64,000 nt of DNA from a virus (IMGVR_UViG_3300032214_001486:40975-104974); one strand, 5' to 3'. Shown: positions 6,698-14,273, numbered from the stretch's first letter. Made by a program: numbers and translations. The notes: a model not told the origin generated them from the sequence alone.

Positions 6698-7281
6698 GCG
6701 CGCTCCCCGACAAGCAGCGTGTACGAAAACGATTTCCAGCCTCGCTTGGCTGTTTGTTGCCGGCAAAGACTCAGGAAGTGTTCAAATTCCGCGTCCTGCG
6801 CCCACACTTGGCAGCCGGCTGACCATTTATCGACGTTGGTGGAATTCGTACCCGCCCGGTGAAGGTTAATGCCGAATAGACCTGTCTCTGTTTGTCTCGC
6901 GTTCATATCGTGCTGGTTGTCTTTGTCGGCGTCCCGGTATACCGTCACGGGTTTGACCTGTACCAAAGCTGGCTTTTCGCCCTTGTGTAGACCCAATTGC
7001 CAGCAGCCCCGATACTGACCTTCCTTTAGAATGGCGGTCCCCGCAACCCGTCCAGGGTTCTGTAGCCAGAACGTGCCGGGGTCCGTCGTGATGGTGTAAC
7101 GGTAGACCTTCCACGTCCCGCTGTCATCGCGGTATACTACATAGCAGCAGTCGTCAAACTTGTTTGGCTCCCCGTTCTCTTTGCGGAAACCGACGATATT
7201 CAAGTCCCAATTTCCGTTGCGGAACGCCGTGAAACCTTCACGTTCGACACGGGCTAACACTTGCTCGGCTGTCAAGGGCAT
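6694..7281 (-). CDS. YkuD-like (L,D-transpeptidase-fold) cell-wall enzyme
   Basis: 195 residues from ATG 7281 with GAGG 6 bases upstream. The C-terminal half has INLHRAG then STNVDKWSAGCQVWA, matching the H...SxGCxx catalytic signature of the YkuD fold (His near residue 153, Cys near 166). The stretch ITTDPGTFWLQNPGRVAGTA and PVTVYRDADKDNQHD belongs to a family I recognise from phages. L,D-transpeptidases act on peptidoglycan peptides, so this is a candidate endolysin or virion wall enzyme. It heads an operon with a membrane coiled-coil gene and has its own promoter at 7317-7346. Fold call is good; cleavage versus cross-linking is not determined. Confidence 0.75.
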   Translation of the reverse strand: MPLTAEQVLARVEREGFTAFRNGNWDLNIVGFRKENGEPNKFDDCCYVVYRDDSGTWKVYRYTITTDPGTFWLQNPGRVAGTAILKEGQYRGCWQLGLHKGEKPALVQVKPVTVYRDADKDNQHDMNARQTETGLFGINLHRAGTNSTNVDKWSAGCQVWAQDAEFEHFLSLCRQQTAKRGWKSFSYTLLVGERA

Positions 7282-7316
7282 ATTACACCTCGCCTGATGG
7301 GGTTGTGACGCCCGAG

Positions 7317-7346
7317 AGTGTACCCCAAATGCTCGCCCCCAGGCAA
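7317..7346 (-). promoter_or_regulatory. Promoter of the YkuD-like/membrane protein operon
   Basis: On the minus strand: TTGCCT (7341-7346), 18-base spacer, TACACT (7317-7322), 36 bases before the start codon at 7281. It lies in the short divergent gap to the plus-strand Rz-like gene. Confidence 0.6.
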
Positions 7347-7368
7347 GGGCGGCAGAGGCGCGAGGACA

Positions 7369-7851
7369 ATGAACATGACCACGGTATTTTGGGTCGCTTT
7401 GATTATCGGCGTCACCGCGGGCGGCGCGACCGGCTTTAGCGTAGGCAAGCACCGCGGGAAGGTGGAGGCAGAAGCCGATCTTGCAGCGGCGACTGCAAAC
7501 GCAGCGCAGATTGCCAAGGCGGTTGAAGGCAATACACTGGCAATTGCGGGGCTCACAGAAGCGGCGCAGAAGCCCGTCGTGCTCGACGCGGAAACGCGGG
7601 CGGCCCTTGCATCGGACGTTCCTACGGGCTGCCGGGATGAAAAAAGCAGCCTCAGCGCCGCTTGTCTCACCGCTCAATGCTGGCGTTTTCAGCAGGGCAA
7701 CGGCGGTCGGTCAGACGCAAAGACGTGTGCAGAATTGGCCGATGACGCCCGTATTCATGCCTGGGTCCAGCTTTGCGCGCAGCCTGACCGGGCGGGCCCC
7801 GATTGGGATTGTGTCGCCGCGGGCATAAAAGCAGCGCGGGAACAGGACTAA
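7369..7851 (+). CDS. Rz-like membrane-anchored cysteine-rich protein
   Basis: 160 residues. ATG 7369 follows GAGG closely; ATG 7375 is an equally possible start. The N-terminal segment VFWVALIIGVTAGGATGF is a membrane anchor, followed by an Ala-rich helix to about residue 85 and a domain with six cysteines (TGCRDE, SAACLTAQCW, KTCAEL, QLCAQ, DWDCVA). This is the layout of an inner-membrane spanin or similar exported lysis protein, with the Cys domain disulfide-bonded outside. It diverges from the cell-wall enzyme operon, which supports a lysis role, but sequence identity to Rz is not evident. Confidence 0.65.
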   Translation: MNMTTVFWVALIIGVTAGGATGFSVGKHRGKVEAEADLAAATANAAQIAKAVEGNTLAIAGLTEAAQKPVVLDAETRAALASDVPTGCRDEKSSLSAACLTAQCWRFQQGNGGRSDAKTCAELADDARIHAWVQLCAQPDRAGPDWDCVAAGIKAAREQD

Positions 7852-7906
7852 CCCTGCCCCCGCGCCCTTGCCGCGGCTGTCCACCGTGGGTTGCCGCCGG
7901 CCGCCC

Positions 7907-8242
7907 TCAGTCCCGGTAGACCTTTTCACCCCGCTTGGGCTTGTAGTCGTCATCGACCTGATAGTAACGGCCGATCTTGTATTCTTCGCCGTCATCGGTC
8001 ATTTTGATCACGGTGCCGGAGAAGTAGCTATCGCCGTTATGGCCGTTCCAGTCGCGGCCCATCCCTGAACCGGACAGCCGCATAAAATCGCTCAGGTGCA
8101 TGTACTCGTTCTTGTACTTCACCCACCCGTCCGCCTTGGCGTCATCGTCCAGCCAGTCATAGGCAGCGAGCACCTTTTTCGGGACTTCGTAATCATACAG
8201 AAACGGCTTAAACTTGCCGTCGCTCGATACTACAATAGCCAT
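7907..8242 (-). CDS. Small phage hypothetical protein (FLYDYEVP family)
   Basis: 111 residues, GGAAGG site upstream. Phrases such as FLYDYEVPKKVLAAYDWLDD, DGWVKYKNEYMHLSDFM and GTVIKMTDDGEEYKIGRYY are typical of a small soluble family I have seen in phage and environmental genomes without known function. Its upstream leader (GCAAAGGAAGGCCC) is repeated in front of the next gene at 8558, so both may share translational control. Confidence 0.75.
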   Translation of the reverse strand: MAIVVSSDGKFKPFLYDYEVPKKVLAAYDWLDDDAKADGWVKYKNEYMHLSDFMRLSGSGMGRDWNGHNGDSYFSGTVIKMTDDGEEYKIGRYYQVDDDYKPKRGEKVYRD

Positions 8243-8270
8243 CGTGGGCCTTCCTTTGCACCTTAGCGCC

Positions 8271-8558
8271 TTAGTAGCCGTGGGCGGCTTCTTCTAACTG
8301 ACGCACAATATCTCGGGCCAATTCGTCAGAATTGCTGCTCGACTCGACCTCGACCACCGCCCAATGCGGATACAGGTAGGCGCCTCCCGTGAACGAATTG
8401 TCCCCGGTCTGGAAACTCCACGACTTCCGGCCCTTGCCGTCCGCGCCCACCGTTAGGGTGATCGCACCCTCCCCGTAGCCGCGAACGTCCTTTTTGACCT
8501 CTTTGATCAGGTCGGCAAGGTTGGAAATTGCGGGGAACACCATTTTGCCTTTCGCCAT
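8271..8558 (-). CDS. Small phage hypothetical protein (TGDNSFTGG family)
   Basis: 95 residues. The motif WSFQTGDNSFTGGAYLYPHW followed by AVVEVESSSNSDELARDIVR is characteristic of a small phage-associated family of unknown function. It has the same GCAAAGGAAGGCCC leader as the downstream gene and forms an operon with it. The protein looks soluble, with a beta-rich centre and a C-terminal helix. Confidence 0.75.
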   Translation of the reverse strand: MAKGKMVFPAISNLADLIKEVKKDVRGYGEGAITLTVGADGKGRKSWSFQTGDNSFTGGAYLYPHWAVVEVESSSNSDELARDIVRQLEEAAHGY

Positions 8559-8578
8559 TGCGGGCCTTCCTTTGCGCC

Positions 8579-8752
8579 TTAGCGCAGCTTTTTGGCTACA
8601 ACGTAGCCCAGGGTGTAGAGCAGGGTCCGGGTGACCATCGGCTGATTATTCAGCACCGGGATTTTGCGGGTCGCTTGCGCGAGCCCGAACCCGACCAGGG
8701 CCACCAGGGCCAATTCAGGCAACGGGGGCAGGTATTTTGTGACGGCAGACAA
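8579..8752 (-). CDS. Small membrane protein, 57 aa
   Basis: Start chosen at TTG 8752, 4 bases after GGAGG; a GTG at 8788 in the same frame lies inside a terminator hairpin and is less likely. The protein has LPELALVALVGFGLAQATRK, a membrane segment, and a second moderately hydrophobic stretch (TLLYTLGYVVAKK). It could be a small holin or virion membrane protein; no family is recognised. Confidence 0.55.
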   Translation of the reverse strand: MSAVTKYLPPLPELALVALVGFGLAQATRKIPVLNNQPMVTRTLLYTLGYVVAKKLR

Positions 8753-8769
8753 GGGGCCTCCGGGGATAG

Positions 8770-8805
8770 ACAGAGAAAGCCCGCTCACGTTACCGCAAGC
8801 GGGCT
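8770..8805 (-). terminator. Rho-independent terminator, minus strand
   Basis: A perfect 8-bp stem, AGCCCGCT (8778-8785) and AGCGGGCT (8798-8805), with a 12-base loop. On the minus strand it is followed by TTTCTCTG. It ends the operon of overlapping small genes from 10102 to 8822. Confidence 0.65.
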
Positions 8806-8821
8806 CTGCCCGTCAACCCCC

Positions 8822-9082
8822 TTACTTCCCCGCCGATGGGGGCGCGGGTATTTCGTGCCGGGTGCCGTCCTTTAAGGTCGCCTCCACCCTCCCGGCACGG
8901 GCCGCGGTCATGCCCGCAATTTCCGCCGGGTCAACCCCGTGCTCCATGACCGCCGCTTGCCAGTCCAGCACGCGGAGCAGCTTTTGCATTTCCGCGATCT
9001 TGGCCTGGATGGTGCCCACCAATTGCCGGGTAGCCCGGCCACGGGCGGGCAGGTCCAGCGGGGCGTCGGGGTCACCAGCCAT
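8822..9082 (-). CDS. Small helical hypothetical protein
   Basis: 86 residues from ATG 9082 (MAGDPDAPLDLPARGRATRQ), overlapping the end of the previous gene by 11 bases. A longer upstream frame exists but would overlap that gene entirely. The helix QLVGTIQAKIAEMQKLLRVL is amphipathic; the C-terminal part (GRVEATLKDGTRHEIPAPP) is a short beta strand pair. Last gene of the operon before the terminator at 8770-8805. Function unknown. Confidence 0.6.
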   Translation of the reverse strand: MAGDPDAPLDLPARGRATRQLVGTIQAKIAEMQKLLRVLDWQAAVMEHGVDPAEIAGMTAARAGRVEATLKDGTRHEIPAPPSAGK

Positions 9083-9353
9083 CGGGGCCGCCGTCGTCGG
9101 GGCCATCGTCGTAACAACCCCCGTAACCCCCGTCCTCGTCGTCGATGGGCTCGTCGGCCTCATACCGATCCCTAATGTCGGGCCGGAATTGGGCCAATTT
9201 CTCGTCCTCACAGTCGGGGCAGACCCGGCAGAGAGGAATTCCATACCCGTCCTTAATCCAGTAGGTTGAAAGGGTGCTGATTTTGCCGCCGACACACTTA
9301 TGCTCTTGCTTGGGCGGGGCGGGGGGATCGTAAAGGTGAACGATGGTGGACAT
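9072..9353 (-). CDS. Small cysteine-rich acidic protein
   Basis: 93 residues. HKCVGG, LCRVCPDCEDEK provide four cysteines that could hold one zinc ion. The tail is very acidic and Gly-rich (EPIDDEDGGYGGCYDDGPDD). It overlaps neighbours on both sides (1 base with the 63-aa gene upstream, 11 bases with the gene downstream). Probably a small regulatory or adaptor protein; no family is recognised. Confidence 0.65.
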   Translation of the reverse strand: MSTIVHLYDPPAPPKQEHKCVGGKISTLSTYWIKDGYGIPLCRVCPDCEDEKLAQFRPDIRDRYEADEPIDDEDGGYGGCYDDGPDDGGPDGW

Positions 9354-9544
9354 TATTTCTCCTCCGTGTAGCCGTCAAACCACGGGCCGCGCTTTTGGGT
9401 GTAAGCGCGGGCCTTCGCCGTCGTCGCCGTCTTGGACGACGTTTCGGGGTCACTACAATGGGCCTGCGCTTCCGCCAGCGTCAAGCCGGTCTTGACTGTG
9501 CGCTTGCGCGAGCCATTGTAGAATTGTCGGACGATCTTATACAC
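9353..9544 (-). CDS. Small basic phage protein (AQAHCSDPETSS family)
   Basis: 63 residues from GTG 9544, 7 bases after GGAGG; this start gives MYKIVRQFYNGSRKRTVKTG. The motif GLTLAEAQAHCSDPETSS and the end RGPWFDGYTEE define a small protein family very common in phages and some actinobacterial genomes, of unknown function. It overlaps its upstream neighbour by 8 bases. The upstream extension of the frame is Arg-rich shadow text and was rejected. Confidence 0.85.
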   Translation of the reverse strand: MYKIVRQFYNGSRKRTVKTGLTLAEAQAHCSDPETSSKTATTAKARAYTQKRGPWFDGYTEEK

Positions 9545-9806
9545 CTTCCGCCTCCCATGCGGCCTCAGCCGCATCGTTTTCAGCTTCCTCGGCCTCGACC
9601 GCGGCCCACACCAGGGCCTCAACCTCGGACCACCCCGCCTCGTCGTCGCTCAGGCCAGGGTCGGCGCCCTCGGCCCACACGACGGCCCCCAATTCGGGGC
9701 CTTCGGGGGGCTGCCAGTAATTTCCGGGGTGACCGGGGCCGTATTCCGCGACCCCCCGGACCTCGACACCGCGGACGGTGCCGGAAAATTCGACCCGGCG
9801 GGCCAT
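9537..9806 (-). CDS. Small acidic phage protein
   Basis: 89 residues. The N-terminal half (RRVEFSGTVRGVEVRGVAEY, then PGHPGNYWQPPEGPE) looks like a small beta barrel and resembles the short PEGPE-type proteins found in phage accessory operons. The C-terminal 35 residues are a Glu/Ala helix. Start overlaps the stop of the 98-aa gene by one base. Function unknown. Confidence 0.65.
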   Translation of the reverse strand: MARRVEFSGTVRGVEVRGVAEYGPGHPGNYWQPPEGPELGAVVWAEGADPGLSDDEAGWSEVEALVWAAVEAEEAENDAAEAAWEAEGV

Positions 9807-10102
9807 TATTTCTCCCCGGCGGGCTCGGAGGCGGCGGCCTCAGCGGCGGCGGCGAGCTGGGCGGTGGGCTGGGCGGCGAGCTGGGCGTCCAGCCACGCCG
9901 TATAGAGCGGCAACATTTCCGCCGCGGTGCGGGCTTTGAGTCCGCTGACTTCTTTCGCCGCGGCGAGCGCGCTGCCGTTGCGGGCTACCCGCATACCGGC
10001 AGCCTCCAAGCGGAGCGCGCTTTTGATCGTCACACACCGGTATAGGATCACGTCGGCGCCTGTGAAAATCACGGTGCCGTTGGGCTTTCTCTCGATAGCC
10101 AA
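9806..10102 (-). CDS. Small phage protein (YRCVTIKSALRLEAAGM family)
   Basis: 98 residues from TTG 10102, about 6 bases after GGAG. The core YRCVTIKSALRLEAAGMRVA, with RNGSALAAAKEVSGLK after it, matches a short phage family usually seen as a LKSALKLE..GM...RG.SA.A..K pattern, function unknown. An Ala-rich tail follows. First gene of the operon driven by the promoter at 10159-10187. Confidence 0.7.
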   Translation of the reverse strand: MAIERKPNGTVIFTGADVILYRCVTIKSALRLEAAGMRVARNGSALAAAKEVSGLKARTAAEMLPLYTAWLDAQLAAQPTAQLAAAAEAAASEPAGEK

Positions 10103-10158
10103 GGGGGCTCCTGGGCGGGGCGTGGGGGAGAGGGGAGGGGGCCGCCGCCGACACCAAC

Positions 10159-10187
10159 CTGATAGCCGCCCCCCTGCCGGTCGTCAA
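10159..10187 (-). promoter_or_regulatory. Promoter of the small-gene operon
   Basis: Minus strand: TTGACG (10182-10187), 17-base spacer, TATCAG (10159-10164), 57 bases before the TTG start at 10102. It stands back to back with a plus-strand promoter at 10191-10219; the two -35 boxes are 3 bases apart. Confidence 0.65.
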
Positions 10188-10190
10188 GGC

Positions 10191-10219
10191 TGGACCCTCA
10201 ACTTTTTGTGTGCTACGCT
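10191..10219 (+). promoter_or_regulatory. Promoter of the 500-aa structural gene
   Basis: TGGACC (10191-10196), 17-base spacer, TACGCT (10214-10219) with an extended TG element before it. It precedes the GTG at 10283 by about 64 bases and shares its upstream edge with the divergent promoter at 10159-10187. Confidence 0.55.
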
Positions 10220-10282
10220 GTGGGCGCGGCCAGCGGCGCGTTTTGCGCTATTCCTGCGCCTTTACACACCAGGGGGCTTATC

Positions 10283-11785
10283 GTGTCGATTTATGCTTTT
10301 AGCGGAGTCAGCGCCGCGGGCGCTGCCGCCACGCCGGTCGTGATCGACGGGCCTCTCGGCGGTTTCGGCGAAGTATCTACGGAAATTCCCACGCCGGCCG
10401 CTCAGGTAGACTTCATCTATAACGTCAACGCCGTCGTTTTGGCGACCTACACCTACCTTGCGGGTGCAACGGTCGCGCAGAGCGCGGGGGAAGCCGTCGT
10501 TAGCTCAGGCACAAACGCGGCCGGCTATTCTCGCCTTTTCGCGCGTCGGGTTATCCGGTATCGGCCCGGTCAGGGCTCGCTTATCCGCATGACAGCGCGG
10601 TTTTCGGCAGGCACCGTGGGAAACCGGCAGCTAATCGGCGCCTATAACGTCATCGCCGGCTATCAATTTGGCTACGTTGACGATGTTTTTGGTATTCTGC
10701 ACACCAGCGCCGCGGGCGTTGAAATTCAAGCGTTGACCATCACCGGGTCGCCCGCAGCCCCCGGCAACGTGACAATTACCTTGGACGGCGGGACAGCAGT
10801 AACCGCCGCGGTAACGGCGTCAGGCAGCACCTCAATCTGCGCTTGGCAAATTAGTCAAGCAGATTATTCGCAGACCGCGGGCGGCTGGGATGCGATGGCG
10901 CTGGGCAACATTGTGTACTTTGTCCGCCGGATTGCGGGCCCCGCCGGGGCGTCTACCTTCGCTGCGGGGGCTACGGGCACGGTCGCGGCGTTCACGATCC
11001 CGACCATCGGCGTAGCTCCGACAGAAACTTTCATCCCGCAGGCCGCCTGGAACGGGGACAAATTCAACGGAACCGGGGCGTCAGCCGTTACTCTCAACCC
11101 GCAGAACGGCAACATCTACGCCATTCAATTCCAATACTTAGGCTACGGGGATGCGTTCTTCTACATCGAGAACCCCAAGACGGGGCGGTTTGCGCTCTGC
11201 CACACCATTCAGAACGCCAACGCGCGGACTTCGACGGTGCTCCGCAACCCGGCGGCGTACATCACTTGGGAGAGCCGGAACACCGGGTCCACCACCAGCG
11301 TAGCTGTCCGGGGCGCGTCGGGGTCGGCCTTCACCGAGGGCGATGTGCGCTTCCTTGGGCCGCGGTTTGCCTACCCGGCGACGCGGGCCGTTGGGGCCGG
11401 CGTGCTCACGCCCCTAATGACCTTGCGCTCTACGCGGGTGTACCAGAACCAAGCGGCCACAGGGCAGCTTCGCCTCGACCGCCTATCGGTTGCCTGCGAC
11501 GGCACAAAGTCAGTGGAGATCAGGCTGTATACCGGCGCAACCTTGACTGCTGCTCAATTCTCGCGGGTGTCTGCGGCTACGTCAATGACTGACGTGGACA
11601 CCGCGGCGACCGCAGTATCCGGTGGAACCTTGATCTACGCTTTCACCCTGGCAAAAACCGGAAACTCGACTGACGACCTATCCGACCTCGATATTGTCTT
11701 AGAGGCGGGTACTATCGTCACGGTGACTGCATTTTCGGCCAACGCCAACGATGTGACCGCGACCGTAACGTGGGTCGAGGACTAA
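10283..11785 (+). CDS. Phage structural protein, probable fibre or spike
   Basis: 500 residues from GTG 10283. The segments YSRLFARRVIRYRPGQGSLI, FSAGTVGNRQLIGAYN and GYVDDVFGILHTSAAGVEI match a beta-rich family present in many phages and also in giant viruses, usually annotated as virion or tail-fibre related. Later AYITWESRNTGS and a repeat-like C-terminal sandwich (LRSTRVYQNQAATGQLRLDR) fit the same family. The protein is Thr/Ala/Gly-rich throughout and has no enzyme motif. It stands alone on the plus strand with its own promoter. Virion surface location is inferred. Confidence 0.75.
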   Translation: MSIYAFSGVSAAGAAATPVVIDGPLGGFGEVSTEIPTPAAQVDFIYNVNAVVLATYTYLAGATVAQSAGEAVVSSGTNAAGYSRLFARRVIRYRPGQGSLIRMTARFSAGTVGNRQLIGAYNVIAGYQFGYVDDVFGILHTSAAGVEIQALTITGSPAAPGNVTITLDGGTAVTAAVTASGSTSICAWQISQADYSQTAGGWDAMALGNIVYFVRRIAGPAGASTFAAGATGTVAAFTIPTIGVAPTETFIPQAAWNGDKFNGTGASAVTLNPQNGNIYAIQFQYLGYGDAFFYIENPKTGRFALCHTIQNANARTSTVLRNPAAYITWESRNTGSTTSVAVRGASGSAFTEGDVRFLGPRFAYPATRAVGAGVLTPLMTLRSTRVYQNQAATGQLRLDRLSVACDGTKSVEIRLYTGATLTAAQFSRVSAATSMTDVDTAATAVSGGTLIYAFTLAKTGNSTDDLSDLDIVLEAGTIVTVTAFSANANDVTATVTWVED

Positions 11786-11796
11786 GCGAAGGCGGG

Positions 11797-12483
11797 TCAA
11801 GGCGCGAGCAGAGCATCCACAAACAGGTTTAGCGATTGCTGGCCTGCTTTGCTCTCTAACCATCGTTCGCAGAACGGCTTGTCTGCGCCCGGATGCTCAA
11901 AGTAGGGGTCGTTTGTCCGCTGCCACACAAAGGCCCCATTTTCCGTGGGTACTTGGAAGTGGAACCAGCGAAAGACCTCCTGTAAGTGTGTAGCCGCGGC
12001 GAGGGATTTCCAGTGTAGACCCGCGACGATGACCCCACACCGCTTGCCGGTCATCGGGTAGGGCTCACCCCAGCTTGCGCCTCGGTTTTCCAGGGTGTCC
12101 ATGCGCTCGATGATCTTCTGCATGAGGGCTGAGTGTGAACCCCACCGGGTTGAAGTCGCAAAAAGCACGGTGTCGGCCCACGCAAGGCCATCGTAGATCA
12201 CAGGCATCTGATCGACGCCGCCGTACTTCTTGGGGTTCTTCACACTTTCGTAGTGCGCCCAGCACCGATAGGGTCCAGACTCCGGGTTCGCGCAGTCCCG
12301 CTTGCCGTTGGCATAGCAGCTTAGGTTCTGCACAATGTGCAGGTCGTTCGCGTTGATGGTGCGGATAACCGCCTGGGGATTGCGCTCTTTGATGCGAAAC
12401 AGGGCCGCCTCGGTCATCGCAACCGACGTACTCAGCTTCGCGTCATGCGTCGTCGTGCTGATCGCAAGGACATTCTTTGCCAT
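11797..12483 (-). CDS. Flavodoxin-fold NAD(P)H-dependent FMN reductase-like protein
   Basis: 228 residues with GGAGAG before ATG. The start VLAISTTTHDAKLSTSVAMT is a phosphate-loop-like beta-loop-helix, and ADTVLFATSTRWGSHSALMQ followed by KIIERMD matches the FMN-contacting and dimer region of WrbA/FMN-reductase proteins. MTGKRCGVIVAG is the next core strand. A cysteine-containing insertion (SCYANGKRDCANPE) lies before residue 75 and may bind metal. Such proteins move electrons from NAD(P)H to quinones or other acceptors. In a phage this would be an auxiliary metabolic gene. Family is well supported; substrate is not. Confidence 0.8.
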   Translation of the reverse strand: MAKNVLAISTTTHDAKLSTSVAMTEAALFRIKERNPQAVIRTINANDLHIVQNLSCYANGKRDCANPESGPYRCWAHYESVKNPKKYGGVDQMPVIYDGLAWADTVLFATSTRWGSHSALMQKIIERMDTLENRGASWGEPYPMTGKRCGVIVAGLHWKSLAAATHLQEVFRWFHFQVPTENGAFVWQRTNDPYFEHPGADKPFCERWLESKAGQQSLNLFVDALLAP

Positions 12484-12528
12484 TAGCTTGCTCTCCAGAT
12501 ACCCCAGGGGCGAGCGGCGGACGGGGCT

Positions 12529-13260
12529 CTACTTGCCCCGCACGGACTCCACGAGAGCAAGGGCCAGGGCGTACTCCAATAGGTGCTCATAGGACCATGC
12601 AAGATCGGACAGCGTTGCTTTTTGAGGCACCCCGTTGACAGACCAGCCGGAATTGCCTGTCTTTTTCTTGAACTTTAGGGTTTTGAGGCTGTTCACGAGG
12701 CCGGCGACAAGATATGCGTTGATCTCACCCCATACTTCGGGTCCGTAGGACTGACCATAAGCCCGGATATTGCGGATTGTGCCCAAGGGGCCGGAGGAAA
12801 CAGGGTCGGTAGAATGAACGTGGTCGTTGCTGAACAGCCGGACCATCAGCAGGTAGGTAGAATAGGTGCCTGGGTGGGGGTTATTCCACCGTTTTGTCGT
12901 GGGGTTCAGCGTTTGCGCGACAAACCGATACCCCTTGTTCTTTTTGTACTCCAGCCAGTACCGCATGAGCGTCCGGTGTCGCCCATAGGGGTAGTCCTCC
13001 ACGACATACGCGGTGTTCTCGTCGGTATGCCCATAGAGGACTTCGCCCTTTGGGTCAAATTCAAACGGGGCCCGTTCCCACAATAGCTCTGCGGTACGGA
13101 TGGGGTTCGCCTCGATCCAGTCGAGCAGCCGGGCTTGCTCCGGGTAGGCGGCGAGCCAGTCTAATAGGTTCAAGTCGCTGCTGCCCCGCGCCGGGGTGAG
13201 CCGCCGCACAATCTTTTGGGCGGCCTTGTAGGCTAAGGGCTCGTACTTTTCGTCAGACAC
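12529..13260 (-). CDS. Unknown 243-aa protein with shared N-terminal helical module
   Basis: Starts at GTG 13260 after a GAGG leader. Residues about 30-55 (LLDWLAAYPEQARLLDWIEA, NPIRTAELLW) match the L..W.....T..L pattern at the start of several other proteins in this block. The middle (YVVEDYPYGRHRTLMRYWLE) and end (LSDLAWSYEHLLEYALALAL) are helical. No enzyme motif is visible. Promoter at 13296-13325. It precedes the FMN-reductase-like gene in the same operon. Confidence 0.65.
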   Translation of the reverse strand: MSDEKYEPLAYKAAQKIVRRLTPARGSSDLNLLDWLAAYPEQARLLDWIEANPIRTAELLWERAPFEFDPKGEVLYGHTDENTAYVVEDYPYGRHRTLMRYWLEYKKNKGYRFVAQTLNPTTKRWNNPHPGTYSTYLLMVRLFSNDHVHSTDPVSSGPLGTIRNIRAYGQSYGPEVWGEINAYLVAGLVNSLKTLKFKKKTGNSGWSVNGVPQKATLSDLAWSYEHLLEYALALALVESVRGK

Positions 13261-13295
13261 GGGATACCTCGGGGGTGTATGGGGGGAAAGGGGCC

Positions 13296-13325
13296 AGTCT
13301 ACCCTTTAGCGGCAGGCGCAAGCAA
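13296..13325 (-). promoter_or_regulatory. Promoter TTGCTT-18-TAGACT, copy 1
   Basis: Minus strand: TTGCTT (13320-13325), 18-base spacer, TAGACT (13296-13301), followed by GGCCCCTTT. The same boxes, spacer length and TAGACTGGCCCCT sequence occur at 14244-14273 before the next gene, as does the ribosome-site leader CCCCCGAGGTATCCCGTG. Confidence 0.65.
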
Positions 13326-13374
13326 GCACGGGGCTCACGTTCCTGCGGCCCGCGCCGGCAGAATACCTTAACAC

Positions 13375-14208
13375 TCAACGCTGAGCCCTTAACTGATTTA
13401 CTACCTGCCTAATCACCCCCCAAAACAGCAAGAGCTTAAATAGGTGCGCCCAAGAGTCATCGTACTCCCCAAAGTTTTCGAGGGGAAGCCCCTGCTTTTT
13501 TCTCCACATTTCTTGTTGAATTGCCCCAATTATGGGCTGGATATGGGCTGTCGGGGCAAAGTGTGCCCTCCAGACAGCAGTTTTGGGGTCATTGTCGAGG
13601 ATGCACACCCCGCAATCCTGTAGGGCTTTAAGTAGACTTTCGGGGTCATGGGCATCGTACTCGACCAGCCAAGGGTCGCGGATAACACGAGTAGAACCAA
13701 CACTGATTTCAACCCCCCTTAGTACAACAAAATCTGCGGAGCGGTGAAGTTCGGTGGGGGGTTTTGTCCTTGGGTCCATATTGTCCACAACGTCACTGAT
13801 CGACATCGTTTCGTGGTTGGGCCACTGAGACTGCAAAATCAAGAGAGACGGACTTTTGCGGGTTGCGGCTTTGGGTACAACCCAAATATCCTTTATGTTA
13901 CCTACGGATTGGCCTCCTTCTATTTCTTCCGTTTCTTTCTTTGCCTTTTTGTGCCATTTGGGCCAAGTACTCACAGGGATGGCCCGCGGGTCCGAGGGAA
14001 TGACAGGAGGAAACGCTCGAAGAAACTCGTTTACGATCAAAGTCGGCCAGCGGTTTCTGGTTTTTTCGTGCCCGTCCCCGTTCTCGGGGCTACCCTCACC
14101 ACCGGAGGCTATAAGGTCGGGCAGGACAGCCTGAAACACAGGCAGGGGCATCTTATCCACAAAGAGATCAAGAGCGGCCCAAATTTTAGGGGGGCTACGG
14201 TAGGACAC
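13375..14208 (-). CDS. Unknown 277-aa protein
   Basis: Start chosen at GTG 14208 (MSYRSPPKIWAALDLFVDKM) because it has the same GAGGTATCCCGTG leader and promoter as the neighbouring 13260 gene; an upstream ATG at 14304 in the same frame would overlap that promoter. The protein has an acidic stretch, a middle with SPSLLILQSQWPNHETMSIS and a C-terminal region GVCILDNDPKTAVWRAHFAP. No family or catalytic motif is recognised. The lower GC and T-rich plus-strand stretch near 13905-13960 is an internal feature of its coding sequence. Confidence 0.65.
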   Translation of the reverse strand: MSYRSPPKIWAALDLFVDKMPLPVFQAVLPDLIASGGEGSPENGDGHEKTRNRWPTLIVNEFLRAFPPVIPSDPRAIPVSTWPKWHKKAKKETEEIEGGQSVGNIKDIWVVPKAATRKSPSLLILQSQWPNHETMSISDVVDNMDPRTKPPTELHRSADFVVLRGVEISVGSTRVIRDPWLVEYDAHDPESLLKALQDCGVCILDNDPKTAVWRAHFAPTAHIQPIIGAIQQEMWRKKQGLPLENFGEYDDSWAHLFKLLLFWGVIRQVVNQLRAQR

Positions 14209-14243
14209 GGGATACCTCGGGGGCGGGCAGGAGGAGAGGGGCC

Positions 14244-14273
14244 AGTCTACCCCTTGGCGGCGATAGAAAGCAA
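14244..14273 (-). promoter_or_regulatory. Promoter TTGCTT-18-TAGACT, copy 2
   Basis: Minus strand: TTGCTT (14268-14273), 18-base spacer, TAGACT (14244-14249). Nearly identical in layout to 13296-13325. The -35 box lies at the very end of the preceding hexapeptide-repeat gene (stop at 14277). Confidence 0.65.
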
